From JAXDLH01 sp034666705 (GTDB taxonomy: Bacteria; Chloroflexota; UBA6077; SHYK01): a stretch of 7,606 nucleotides of DNA. This document shows positions 1 through 5,901 of this stretch, piece after piece. The stretch is from positions 1 through 7,606 of the forward strand of contig JAXDLH010000467.1 of the NCBI GenBank assembly GCA_034666705.1, given 5' to 3'. Each line of letters opens with the position of its first letter. Position 1 is the first letter of the stretch. The position numbers and the translations under genes were made by a program. The notes beneath the pieces were generated by a model, which did not search any database, was not told the DNA's origin, and saw nothing but the letters and a program-made list of their open reading frames with translations.

Positions 1-582
1 GGCGCGGTGTTCGAAACGTTTAACCTGGCCTCGCTCTGGAGCCTGCCAGTGCTCTACGTGTGCGAGAACAACGCACCTGGGCCATACACGCCACGCCGGT
101 CGGGCCTGGTGATGACCGAGCTGAGCGATCTGGCGCGCACGTTAGACATTCGTTCTGTCGCCGTCGATACAAGCGATCCGACTGCCGCCTTCGACGCCGC
201 CGTCGCGCTAGCCGACTGGGTTCGGACCGAGCGGAAACCCGGTTTCCTGGAGGCGCGTACGGTGATCTGGCCGAGTCGCGGTGGGGGTGGCGACGAGGGT
301 GGGCCAAGCCTTGCTGCCACGGGTCCGACGGTGATCGATCGCGCCTGGGACACGCCTTCCGACGGGCCGCTCGCGGAGTGGTTCGCCTCGGACCCGGTGC
401 TCCAGATGGCCCGGCTCGTGCTGCGGGAAGAGGTTGCAGACCGCGCCGAGATCAGCACGCTCGACGAGGCGGTGAGCGAGCAGGTGGTCCGCGCGGTCCA
501 GGCGGCCCGTTCCGCCCCGTGGCCGGAGCCACAGGCCGCCTTCGCCGACGTCTTCGTGGGGAGTGACCTGTGGCCGCACTGA
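1..582 (+). CDS. TPP-dependent 2-oxoacid dehydrogenase E1 alpha subunit, C-terminal part (5' truncated by window edge)
   Basis: The frame is open from base 1, so the gene begins outside the window; the GTG at position 7 is internal. The first 24 codons match the second half of the E1 alpha TPP-binding motif: E-T-F-N-L-A, then W-S-L-P-V, ending in C-E-N-N (the N-N pair is at bases 67-72). This family binds thiamine diphosphate and Mg and, as an alpha2-beta2 complex with E1 beta, decarboxylates a 2-oxoacid (pyruvate, branched-chain 2-oxoacids, or acetoin in relatives) and passes the acyl group to E2. The usual phosphorylation-loop motif (T-Y-R-x-x-G-H-S) is not visible. Around codons 86-97 the protein reads R-T-V-I-W-P-S-R followed by four glycines. 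The later D-P-V-L segment fits the normal E1 alpha C-terminal helices. Substrate cannot be assigned. Its stop lies 13 nt inside the E1 beta gene, so the two are almost certainly translationally coupled. Confidence 0.88.
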   Translation, partial: GAVFETFNLASLWSLPVLYVCENNAPGPYTPRRSGLVMTELSDLARTLDIRSVAVDTSDPTAAFDAAVALADWVRTERKPGFLEARTVIWPSRGGGGDEGGPSLAATGPTVIDRAWDTPSDGPLAEWFASDPVLQMARLVLREEVADRAEISTLDEAVSEQVVRAVQAARSAPWPEPQAAFADVFVGSDLWPH

Positions 583-1532
583 GCTTTCTCGAGGCGCGCA
601 ACCGAGCCGTGACCGAGGCGCTCGCCGAGAACGAGCGCACGATCCTGATTGGTGGCATGGGCGGCCCTGGCACGCCCGAGGGTGGCTATGCGGCGCGGTT
701 TGGGGCGCAACGGGTGCGCTCGGTACCGATCTCGGAGGAGGCGTACGGAGGCGCGGCGGTCGGCGCTGCGATGGCCGGGCTGCGGCCAATCGTCAGTTTC
801 TCCACCGGCAGCTTCATGTACAACGCGTGGGAGCCGGTCGTCAACGAGGCCGCGCTGATGCGCTATATGTCCGGCGGTCAGTTCACGGTGCCCATCACGT
901 TCCACTTCTACAGTGGCTTGCGGCCGGGTGGCGGTGCGCAGCACTCGCAGGCGCCGCAGCCGATGTTATGCAACGTGGAGGGGCTGATCGTGCTTGCCCC
1001 GGGGACGCCGGCCGCGGCGTACGAGCTGATGCGGACGGCGACGACGAGCGACGACCCGGTCGCCTACGTCGATCACCTGAAGCTCCATGGCGAGGTCGGC
1101 GAGGTCCCGGACGCAGGATCTCCCGCGAGGCCGGTCCGATCCGAAGTGGTGCATCCCGGCAGCGACGTGACGGTGGTCGCGACCTCGATCATGACGGCGC
1201 GCGCGCTGCGTGTCGCCGAGCGGCTCGCCGCCGAGGGGATCAGTGTTGAGGTGGTCGACGCGCGGGTGATCTCGCCACTGGATCGGGAGGGGATCCTGCG
1301 CAGCGTAGCTCGCACCGGGCGGCTCGTGGCGGCGGACGAAAGCCAGCTCACCTGCGGCGTGGCGTCGGAGATCGTAGCGACGGTGGTCGAGCACGGCTAC
1401 GACCTGCTGAAGGCAGCGCCGCGGCGTGTGGCAATCATGGATGTGCCGGCGCCAATGAGTCCGCCGCTCGACGAGGCGATCGAGCCGAGCGAGGCGCGCC
1501 TTGAAGCCGCCATCCGCGCCACGCTTCGGTAG
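570..1532 (+). CDS. TPP-dependent 2-oxoacid dehydrogenase E1 beta subunit
   Basis: This is a complete 320-aa protein, close to the usual length of about 325. It forms the partner half of the E1 active site. It has an N-terminal pyrimidine-binding domain (residues about 5-175) and a C-terminal transketolase-type domain (about 185-315). The motif S-V-P-I-S-E ends in E56, the position of the glutamate that activates the TPP aminopyrimidine ring. G-A-A-V-G-A-A-M follows at 61-68, and the conserved A-Q-H-S-Q is at 123-127. The segment after G-L-R-P-I (residues 75-92) differs from the usual pattern: the common V-E-F is V-S-F and the common D-Q-(I/V)-x-N is E-P-V-V-N. Substrate could therefore be unusual. 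The GTG start is supported by GGGGAG at 558-563, six bases upstream. No E2 or E3 gene follows; transcription meets the convergent hsp20 gene. Confidence 0.93.
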   Translation: MAALSFLEARNRAVTEALAENERTILIGGMGGPGTPEGGYAARFGAQRVRSVPISEEAYGGAAVGAAMAGLRPIVSFSTGSFMYNAWEPVVNEAALMRYMSGGQFTVPITFHFYSGLRPGGGAQHSQAPQPMLCNVEGLIVLAPGTPAAAYELMRTATTSDDPVAYVDHLKLHGEVGEVPDAGSPARPVRSEVVHPGSDVTVVATSIMTARALRVAERLAAEGISVEVVDARVISPLDREGILRSVARTGRLVAADESQLTCGVASEIVATVVEHGYDLLKAAPRRVAIMDVPAPMSPPLDEAIEPSEARLEAAIRATLR

Positions 1533-1615
1533 TGTCTGTCCGTCGTATCGGTTGCGCGCCGTCCACGATTGAGCGCGCTACGCGCCCCGGACAGGCACGG
1601 AGACCTGCTTGTACA
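1533..1615. repeat. Nested inverted repeat in the convergent gap, with a diverged dispersed-repeat segment
   Basis: The 109-bp gap between the E1 beta stop and the hsp20 stop holds a stem: TGTCTGTCCG (1533-1542) pairs over all 10 positions, with one G-U, with CGGACAGGCA (1588-1597). Inside it, GCGCGC at 1554-1559 can pair with GCGCGC at 1573-1578. Read on the - strand, 1615-1588 resembles 5714-5743 read on the + strand (24 identities in 28 aligned bases plus a 2-base gap, counted by eye). There is no U-rich tail, so it is not a textbook intrinsic terminator, although its place between converging genes would suit a bidirectional termination role. The most likely origin is a degenerate REP- or MITE-like element. 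No protein is evident here. Confidence 0.55.
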
Positions 1616-1641
1616 GTCCACGGGCCCATGTGAGCTCTTGC

Positions 1642-2271
1642 TTAGATTCGGGAGCCGCCCCAGGCCGGCGGGTCGCTCGCTGGGAATGACTCCTTCGAGG
1701 CCTCGATTACTGGGTCCTCGTCCACGGCCGGCTCGGCATCCTGCGGCCGTGTTCGTGCCAGACTCGCCTCGTGTTGTGGGACTGGTTGCGGGCTCGCCGA
1801 GTGCTCCGCCCCGCTGGCCCAACTGGCAGTGACGCTCTCACCGCGTACCGGAATGTGAAACGGCCGCAACTCCTCGGCCTTGGGGAGACTGAGGGTAAGG
1901 ACGCCTTGCTCCAGACGCGCCTCCGCGTGTTCGGCGTCGACTCGCTCGGGGAGGGTGATCGTCCGCTGCAGGCGTGCCGCGCGCCGCTCATGGGTGATCC
2001 AGCGGTCGCGGCTGAGGTCGGCGGGTAAGGGATCGGCCGAGATCGTGACCATGGTGCCGCGTATGCTGATATGGACCCTATCGGAGGTATAGCCCGGTAG
2101 GTCCGCCCGGACCAGAAAATGGTCCTCGGCGTCCAGGACGTCAACCGGCAGCCAGTCGTGCTCACCAGTCAGCGTGGCCTGAAGCCGCGGTACGCCTTCC
2201 TGAATCAGGCGATCGACCGTCTCGCGGACGTTGAGCATCTCGCGCAAGGGATCCCAGCGCTCACCCGGCAT
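1642..2271 (-). CDS. Small heat-shock protein, Hsp20/alpha-crystallin family, with an extended C-terminal tail
   Basis: This is a 209-aa ATP-independent chaperone expected to oligomerise in the cytoplasm and hold unfolding proteins. The N-terminus (R-W-D-P-L-R-E-M, then a V-D-R-L segment) is the usual bacterial Hsp20 opening and supports the ATG start; upstream is a modest GGGGG (2279-2283) seven bases away. The alpha-crystallin domain covers about residues 39-131 and ends in the family signature G-V-L-T-L-S-L-P-K (123-131). An I-x-V element (I140-P-V142) matches the C-terminal I-x-I/V oligomerisation motif. Most bacterial Hsp20s end shortly after this. Here about 65 residues follow: a Pro/Glu/Ser/Ala-rich, probably disordered linker, then E-S-F-P-A-S-D-P-P (194-202). 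That motif is familiar from small uncharacterised bacterial proteins. The gene lies 29 nt downstream of the DksA/TraR-like gene, probably on one transcript. No CIRCE-type inverted repeat was seen. Confidence 0.95.
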   Translation of the reverse strand: MPGERWDPLREMLNVRETVDRLIQEGVPRLQATLTGEHDWLPVDVLDAEDHFLVRADLPGYTSDRVHISIRGTMVTISADPLPADLSRDRWITHERRAARLQRTITLPERVDAEHAEARLEQGVLTLSLPKAEELRPFHIPVRGESVTASWASGAEHSASPQPVPQHEASLARTRPQDAEPAVDEDPVIEASKESFPASDPPAWGGSRI

Positions 2272-2300
2272 GGTCGTACCCCCGTGGTTTCTCCGTGCTG

Positions 2301-2690
2301 TTACGAGGCGAGGCGCTCCGAGCCGTCACGTCGGCGCTGGCAGTCGATGCACAGCGTGGCCTCCGGACGGGCGCGCAGCCGCTCCTTGCCAATCGGTTTG
2401 CCGCATTCCGCGCAGATGCCATACTTTCCCTCGCGTCGCCGCTCCATTGCATCCTGCACCTGCAGCGTCTCCTGGTCCAGGATCTGGCGAGTGGTCTCGT
2501 CGAGCTCACGCTCATACAGGAAATCCGCCGTATCGGCGGGATGCTGGTCGACGACGGAGAGCTCACCGGTCAGGTCGCGCTGGTCGTCGCCAAAGCTCGT
2601 CTCATCCACGAACTCGCGCAAGCGGCGCAGCTCTTCGGCCCGGGCCTCTAGCTCTTTGTCTGGTTGTTCGCGCTTCGGCTTCCGTGCCAT
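2301..2690 (-). CDS. DksA/TraR-type C4 zinc-finger protein
   Basis: With the ATG at 2690 the protein is 129 aa. It begins with a Lys/Arg-rich segment, continues through an acidic, probably coiled-coil helical region, and ends in a DksA/TraR zinc finger: C-A-E-C, 17 residues, then C-I-D-C (C93, C96, C114, C117). The G-K-Y-G-I-C lead-in and G-K-P-I-G-x-x-R-L are typical of the family. Members bind RNA polymerase through the secondary channel, or are less characterised regulators; the polymerase role is inferred. An in-frame ATG at 2708 would add six residues. I prefer 2690 because AGGGGG (2695-2700) lies four bases upstream, and M-A-R-K-P-K is a common start for such proteins. For 2708 the purine run is only two bases away. 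The gene is probably the first of a two-gene unit with hsp20. A possible promoter upstream (TTACAA and CATAGA, 17-nt spacing) is too weak to call. Confidence 0.92.
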   Translation of the reverse strand: MARKPKREQPDKELEARAEELRRLREFVDETSFGDDQRDLTGELSVVDQHPADTADFLYERELDETTRQILDQETLQVQDAMERRREGKYGICAECGKPIGKERLRARPEATLCIDCQRRRDGSERLAS

Positions 2691-2694
2691 GGTG

Positions 2695-2700
2695 CCCCCT
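2695..2700 (-). promoter_or_regulatory. Ribosome binding site deciding the start of the DksA/TraR-like gene
   Basis: On the - strand AGGGGG ends four bases before the ATG at 2690. It lies inside the coding sequence if translation began at the upstream ATG (2708), so it favours the shorter protein. Confidence 0.6.
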
Positions 2701-2840
2701 GCATTCATTGCCTCTCTCTAAGGTATGGCGCGCCGGGGCGTGTGGCGCAAGCACCTCGGGCGCTCTATGGTGCGTTTCGAGGGAGTTTGTAACGGAGGCG
2801 ACGTCGCTCGTGGGTTAGTTTCTCCGTGGATGGCCTTCGT

Positions 2841-2923
2841 CCGGTAGGAGAGGGGCTTGTCCGCTCCCCCCGGTAATGGTGGCGCGGGGCGGTGCGGCGA
2901 GGGACCAGCCTTCGCCCTACCGG
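2841..2923. repeat. 8-bp perfect inverted repeat enclosing 67 nt, in the gap between the DksA/TraR-like and 201-aa genes
   Basis: CCGGTAGG (2841-2848) is mirrored by CCTACCGG (2916-2923). With a one-base bulge the arms extend outward (TTCGT before the left arm, AACGA after the right arm). It lies in the 275-bp space 2691-2965, which is the 3' flank of the 201-aa gene and the 5' flank of the DksA/TraR-like gene. It could be an RNA structure at the end of the upstream transcript or a decayed mobile repeat. I recognise no known RNA family and see no credible ORF in the gap. Confidence 0.4.
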
Positions 2924-2965
2924 AACGACGGAACCTACGCCAAGGCTCCGATCATGCGCACTGAC

Positions 2966-3571
2966 CTACGAATCGCGGCGGAATCCACGTGCCGACTCGG
3001 GGGAGCGCTCGCTCGCCAGGGAGAAGATCTCGGCGGCCGGCCGGTTCACGACCGCTAGCTCGGCATTGAAGCGCAGCTTCGGGTCCGGCAGATAGATGAC
3101 GTCGACGTGCGTCATGGGCACGAATTCGGCGGGGATATCTTCCAGGGCCTGGCGCACCTGTGACAGGCGCCGGAGGTGGACCGTGCCGCGAATCTCAAAT
3201 GGCGGGACGAGCATCGTGGCTGCGGCGATGCGGCGCTCCGCGTAGAGGCCGGCGAGGTACTGCTGGCGGGCGGTGGCTAGCTCTGGCGCCTCATGGGGAA
3301 TGGCGAAGATCACTGCCTGCTTCGTGATCTGCAGGATCGTCGCGGCGCGCGCCAGCTCATCGGAGCCATTGCGTACGAGGGGCTCGCGCACCGCGTGCTG
3401 CATCAAGACGAACGGATGAACAGTGTCGTTCAGCACGTCGGCCAGCCGCCAGCGATTGACCTCCACGTCGCCACTCACGTGATAACTCCGCGTGAAGAGC
3501 TCCACGCGGACGAGAGACTTCGCGGCGTACTCCGAGAGGAGGTCGCGTGATCGCAGGTCAGACGGACGCAT
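2966..3571 (-). CDS. Unrecognised 201-aa protein with an internal duplication, partner of the AAA+ ATPase
   Basis: I cannot assign a function. The protein is soluble, with no signal peptide or membrane segment. Residues about 29-91 and 123-185 look like two copies of one unit. In each, a hydrophobic beta-like stretch leads to G-x-V (G34, G129), then an arginine-rich turn, L-x-D (47-49 and 143-145, as L-N-D and L-E-D), F-V-x-M-x-H (F54 to H59; F150 to H155), and finally an alanine followed by I-F near the end (88-89 and 182-183). The duplicated beta-rich pattern could be a small-barrel (LSm- or PilZ-like) fold, but that is a guess. The ATG is preceded by GAGG (3578-3581), six bases away. The gene starts 15 nt after the AAA+ ATPase stop on the same strand, so the pair is probably co-translated and may act together, for example as adaptor and motor. 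Confidence 0.85.
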   Translation of the reverse strand: MRPSDLRSRDLLSEYAAKSLVRVELFTRSYHVSGDVEVNRWRLADVLNDTVHPFVLMQHAVREPLVRNGSDELARAATILQITKQAVIFAIPHEAPELATARQQYLAGLYAERRIAAATMLVPPFEIRGTVHLRRLSQVRQALEDIPAEFVPMTHVDVIYLPDPKLRFNAELAVVNRPAAEIFSLASERSPESARGFRRDS

Positions 3572-3586
3572 TGCGGGCCTCGTGGA

Positions 3587-4897
3587 TCAGAGTCGTACGA
3601 AATAACTATCGCACGCCGCCTCGAGGAGCTCAGCCGACAGGGTCGCGGGCTGCTCGAGATACTCGGCGATGTCGATAATCTGCTCGACGAGGTCGCGCGG
3701 ATGCACGCAGCGTGGCTCGATACCTCGGCGATCGTAGTAGTCGAGCACGAGCTCCACCGCGGCGTAGTCATAGGGAACCCCGCGAGCGTCGCAGATGCGA
3801 CGGAAGATCTCCTCGTACTCCTCGATGGAGGGGTTCGGGACCTCGATCTTGTAGCGAATGCGCCGCAGGAACGCCTCGTCAACCAGGCTGGCCGGCTCGA
3901 GGTTCGTGGAGAAAATGATCAGCTGATCGAAGGGCACGGTGATCTCCTGGCCGCTGCGCAAGTTCAGGTAGTCTTCGTGCTTCTCGAGGGGCACGATCCA
4001 GCGATTCAGGAGGTCGCGCGGGGAGACTTGCTGGCGGCCGAAGTCGTCGATGAGGAACATGCCACAGTTAGCTTTGAGCTGGAACGGCGCCTCGTAGTAC
4101 TTGCTGCCCTCCGAGTACACCAGGTCGAGCGACTCCAGCGTGAGTTCCCCGCCGACGATCACGACCGGTCGCCGCGAGCGTACCCAGCGACGATCGGTCG
4201 TATCGACCTTCTGGTCGTCGTTGTCGAGCGCGGCGTGAAAGATCGAGTCGTAGACTTTGATGACCTGGCCGTCGTATTCGAGCGCATGCGGCACATAGAC
4301 CGCCCCGCCGAGCAGCTTCGAGGCGGTCTCGGCGAGCGTGGTTTTTCCGTTGCCGGGCGGTCCGAAGAGAAAGATCGACTTGGCCGAGTTGATGGCGGGG
4401 CCGAGCTGGTTGAGGAACCGCTCGCTGATCACCAGGTGTTGGAATATCTCGCGAATGGCCTTGCGGGTGACGCTCACATCCTGGATCGTTTGCGCCTTCA
4501 CCGCCTCCCAGTACTCGGTAAGCGTGACCGGCGCCGGACCGATGTACGAGGACCGCTCTACGAGTTCGACTGAGCGCGCGGCGCCCTTCGCGGTCACGGC
4601 GAAGCTGTAGCTGGCCGACGTCAGCGAGTTCCCGCTGCGAACCTCGATATACATATCGCGCTTAAGCGCATCGAGGATGCGCTCAACCACGCCAACGTAT
4701 GGGAGTCGCAGCTTCTGCGCCAGATCGTGACCGGTGACTGTGCTGGAAAAGTAGACCGTCTTGAGCGCGAGGTCGGCGAGGAACTGCGGGTTGAGCCCGG
4801 TGTCCTCGACGCTGAGCAGCTCACGCGGCTGGAACCCACGCTTCTCCGCGCGGGCGGCCGAGCCGAAGGCGGGTGGTGGAGGAGTCATCGGATACAC
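3587..4897 (-). CDS. AAA+ ATPase with N-terminal winged-helix-like region, conserved but uncharacterised family
   Basis: This 436-aa protein has all the AAA+ landmarks: Walker A G-P-P-G-N-G-K-T (179-186), Walker B F-L-I-D-D-F-G (281-287), sensor 1 I-I-F-S-T-N (327-332), an arginine-finger-like E-A-F-L-R-R (341-346), and a sensor-2-like H-P-R-D-L (399-403). Residues about 35-115 look like a winged helix (T-G-H-D-L-A-Q-K-L-R-L-P, then a V-T-A-K-G wing). The stretch between Walker A and B is long and carries G-G-E-L-T-L-E-S-L-D-L (249-259) and Q-L-K-A-N-C-G (273-279). I recall proteins with this same motif set in several phyla, annotated only as AAA ATPase; that is memory, not a search. The expected role is ATP-driven remodelling of a partner, perhaps DNA- or pilus-linked given the neighbours. 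GTG is chosen as start because AGGAGGT lies four bases upstream; the in-frame ATG at 4888 would be 13 bases away. Confidence 0.93.
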   Translation of the reverse strand: MYPMTPPPPAFGSAARAEKRGFQPRELLSVEDTGLNPQFLADLALKTVYFSSTVTGHDLAQKLRLPYVGVVERILDALKRDMYIEVRSGNSLTSASYSFAVTAKGAARSVELVERSSYIGPAPVTLTEYWEAVKAQTIQDVSVTRKAIREIFQHLVISERFLNQLGPAINSAKSIFLFGPPGNGKTTLAETASKLLGGAVYVPHALEYDGQVIKVYDSIFHAALDNDDQKVDTTDRRWVRSRRPVVIVGGELTLESLDLVYSEGSKYYEAPFQLKANCGMFLIDDFGRQQVSPRDLLNRWIVPLEKHEDYLNLRSGQEITVPFDQLIIFSTNLEPASLVDEAFLRRIRYKIEVPNPSIEEYEEIFRRICDARGVPYDYAAVELVLDYYDRRGIEPRCVHPRDLVEQIIDIAEYLEQPATLSAELLEAACDSYFVRL

Positions 4898-4901
4898 GGC
4901 A

Positions 4902-4908
4902 ACCTCCT
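4902..4908 (-). promoter_or_regulatory. Full-consensus ribosome binding site of the AAA+ ATPase gene
   Basis: AGGAGGT on the - strand ends four bases before GTG (4897) and 13 before the in-frame ATG (4888). The spacing supports the GTG start. This is the best Shine-Dalgarno match noticed in the window and suggests efficient translation. Confidence 0.75.
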
Positions 4909-4966
4909 GATGCGGGCCTCATTCCCGGGAACGTTGTCGGACTTGGGTTCGTTGCATTGGAGTGGC

Positions 4967-5683
4967 TCAGGGCCCCACGAAGAATGCGACGAGCGCGCCG
5001 ATGCAGAGCCCCGGACCGTACGGAATGAACGTTCGCCGCCCGCTGCGGCGAACGAGGACGGCCCCGATTCCGAACAATGCGCTTGCCAGGCTCCCCACGA
5101 AGAGTGCGCTGATGACTCGTGGAAAGCCAACCATCGCGCCGATGATCGCCGCAATGGTGATATCCCCCGTGCCCATTGGCTCCGTGCCACGATACATGAT
5201 GCGGCCAACTACGTAGAAGACCAGAAATACGCCAGCAGCCAGCAGACACCCGAGAATCGTGGGCACGAGCCCGAGCCCCGCGAGAGTTGGCGACGCGACC
5301 AGCGCCACGATCAGTGTCGGCAAGCTGATCATGGTGTATACGAAGCGGTGGCGCAAATCGATCACTGCGATCAGGGTAAGCGAGATCAGGTAGAGGCTGT
5401 GGGCGAGCAACGAGCCCGTGGGACCGAACCAGAGCGCGAAGAGGGCGAAGAGCACGGCGAGCGGCCACTCCACGCGATCATAGCCCGTTGGCTTGCCGCA
5501 TGAGGGGCAGCAGGTGCTCCAGCGGAGGCGGATCGCTGCAATGGACGCACCGCAATGCTCGCACGTCGGTTGGCCGAGCGCGGGCCGGTCGCGCGGGATC
5601 TGGTAGATCAAGCGGTTGAGCCCAATGCCGATCAGCCAGCCGAGCACGGCCCACCCAAGGGTCAGGACTGCCTGTTCAGGCAC
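4967..5683 (-). CDS. Prepilin peptidase (A24 family, PilD/GspO/ComC type)
   Basis: This 238-aa integral membrane aspartyl protease is expected to cleave class III leader peptides of type IV pilins or pseudopilins, and possibly to N-methylate the new end. Residue order fits the family. An N-terminal membrane helix (about 5-24) is followed by L-N-R-L-I-Y-Q-I-P-R (22-31) and a cytoplasmic zinc-type loop with C41-x-x-C44 and C59-x-x-C62. Several membrane segments follow, with the two catalytic aspartates in A-V-I-D-L (D109) and G-T-G-D (D174). The C-terminal I-P-Y-G-P-G-L segment (220-226) matches the family's P-F-G-P. The usual G-S-F-L-N is G-I-G-L-N. The GTG start at 5683 has no visible Shine-Dalgarno sequence, and no ATG, GTG or TTG lies between it and the upstream in-frame stop. 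An internal GTG (codon 13) is possible but would shorten the first helix. No pilin gene is in the window; the AAA+ ATPase follows 69 nt downstream. Confidence 0.94.
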   Translation of the reverse strand: MPEQAVLTLGWAVLGWLIGIGLNRLIYQIPRDRPALGQPTCEHCGASIAAIRLRWSTCCPSCGKPTGYDRVEWPLAVLFALFALWFGPTGSLLAHSLYLISLTLIAVIDLRHRFVYTMISLPTLIVALVASPTLAGLGLVPTILGCLLAAGVFLVFYVVGRIMYRGTEPMGTGDITIAAIIGAMVGFPRVISALFVGSLASALFGIGAVLVRRSGRRTFIPYGPGLCIGALVAFFVGP

Positions 5684-5713
5684 AGGGCACCGGAACGTGC
5701 GCGTACGAGGCGG

Positions 5714-5772
5714 TGTGCAAGGGCAGGTCTAGGTGTCTGTCCGCCTGCAACAGGTGGGTAAAGCCCACACGG
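5714..5772. repeat. Dispersed-repeat-like segment with hairpins, between mrp and the prepilin peptidase gene
   Basis: Bases 5714-5743 (+) align with 1615-1588 (-): both carry GCAGGTCT or its truncated form, then GTG-x-CTGTCCG, about 24 of 28 bases identical plus a two-base gap. Immediately after, CCGCCTG (5741-5747), CAA, CAGGTGG (5751-5757) forms a seven-pair hairpin with one G-U. An alternative hairpin is GTGGG (5754-5758), TAAAG, CCCAC (5764-5768). The whole 218-bp gap 5684-5901 has no convincing gene; the only - strand frame through it is an out-of-frame extension of sequence inside mrp. Likely a decayed palindromic interspersed element. Whether it ends mrp transcription is unknown, as there is no U-tract. 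Confidence 0.5.
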
Positions 5773-5901
5773 TCGTCATCGTCGACGCTGCTCCCCCACC
5801 CCGCCTTCACGATTTGCACCCCTTCGCTCCGTTGCGAGTCGCGGGCGGGCACAACGGCACCACCGCTCCAGTCGTTCTGGACCTCGCGCCGGGTGTGTCC
5901 G

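Noticed and set aside
54..944. Long - strand ORF (296 codons) opposite the E1 genes
   Set aside because: Arg/Ala/Ser-rich with no family motifs; it spans two clearly recognised + strand genes and is a by-product of GC-rich codon usage.
2709..2965. Possible riboswitch, CIRCE operator or tRNA in the gap upstream of the DksA/TraR-like gene
   Set aside because: I looked for conserved cores and a CIRCE repeat and found none; only the inverted repeat reported above is supported.
3701..4573. 290-codon + strand ORF opposite the AAA+ ATPase
   Set aside because: The - strand frame carries every AAA+ motif in order; the + frame has none and is a mirror frame in high-GC DNA.
3572..4920. Same 10-mer TGCGGGCCTC upstream of both the 201-aa and AAA+ genes (3572-3581 and 4911-4920)
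   Set aside because: Short and GC-rich, at different distances from the starts; in one case it serves as the GAGG ribosome site. Probably chance.
4727..5503. 258-codon + strand ORF opposite the AAA+ start and prepilin peptidase
   Set aside because: Hydrophilic, motif-free, and antisense to the well-supported membrane protease.
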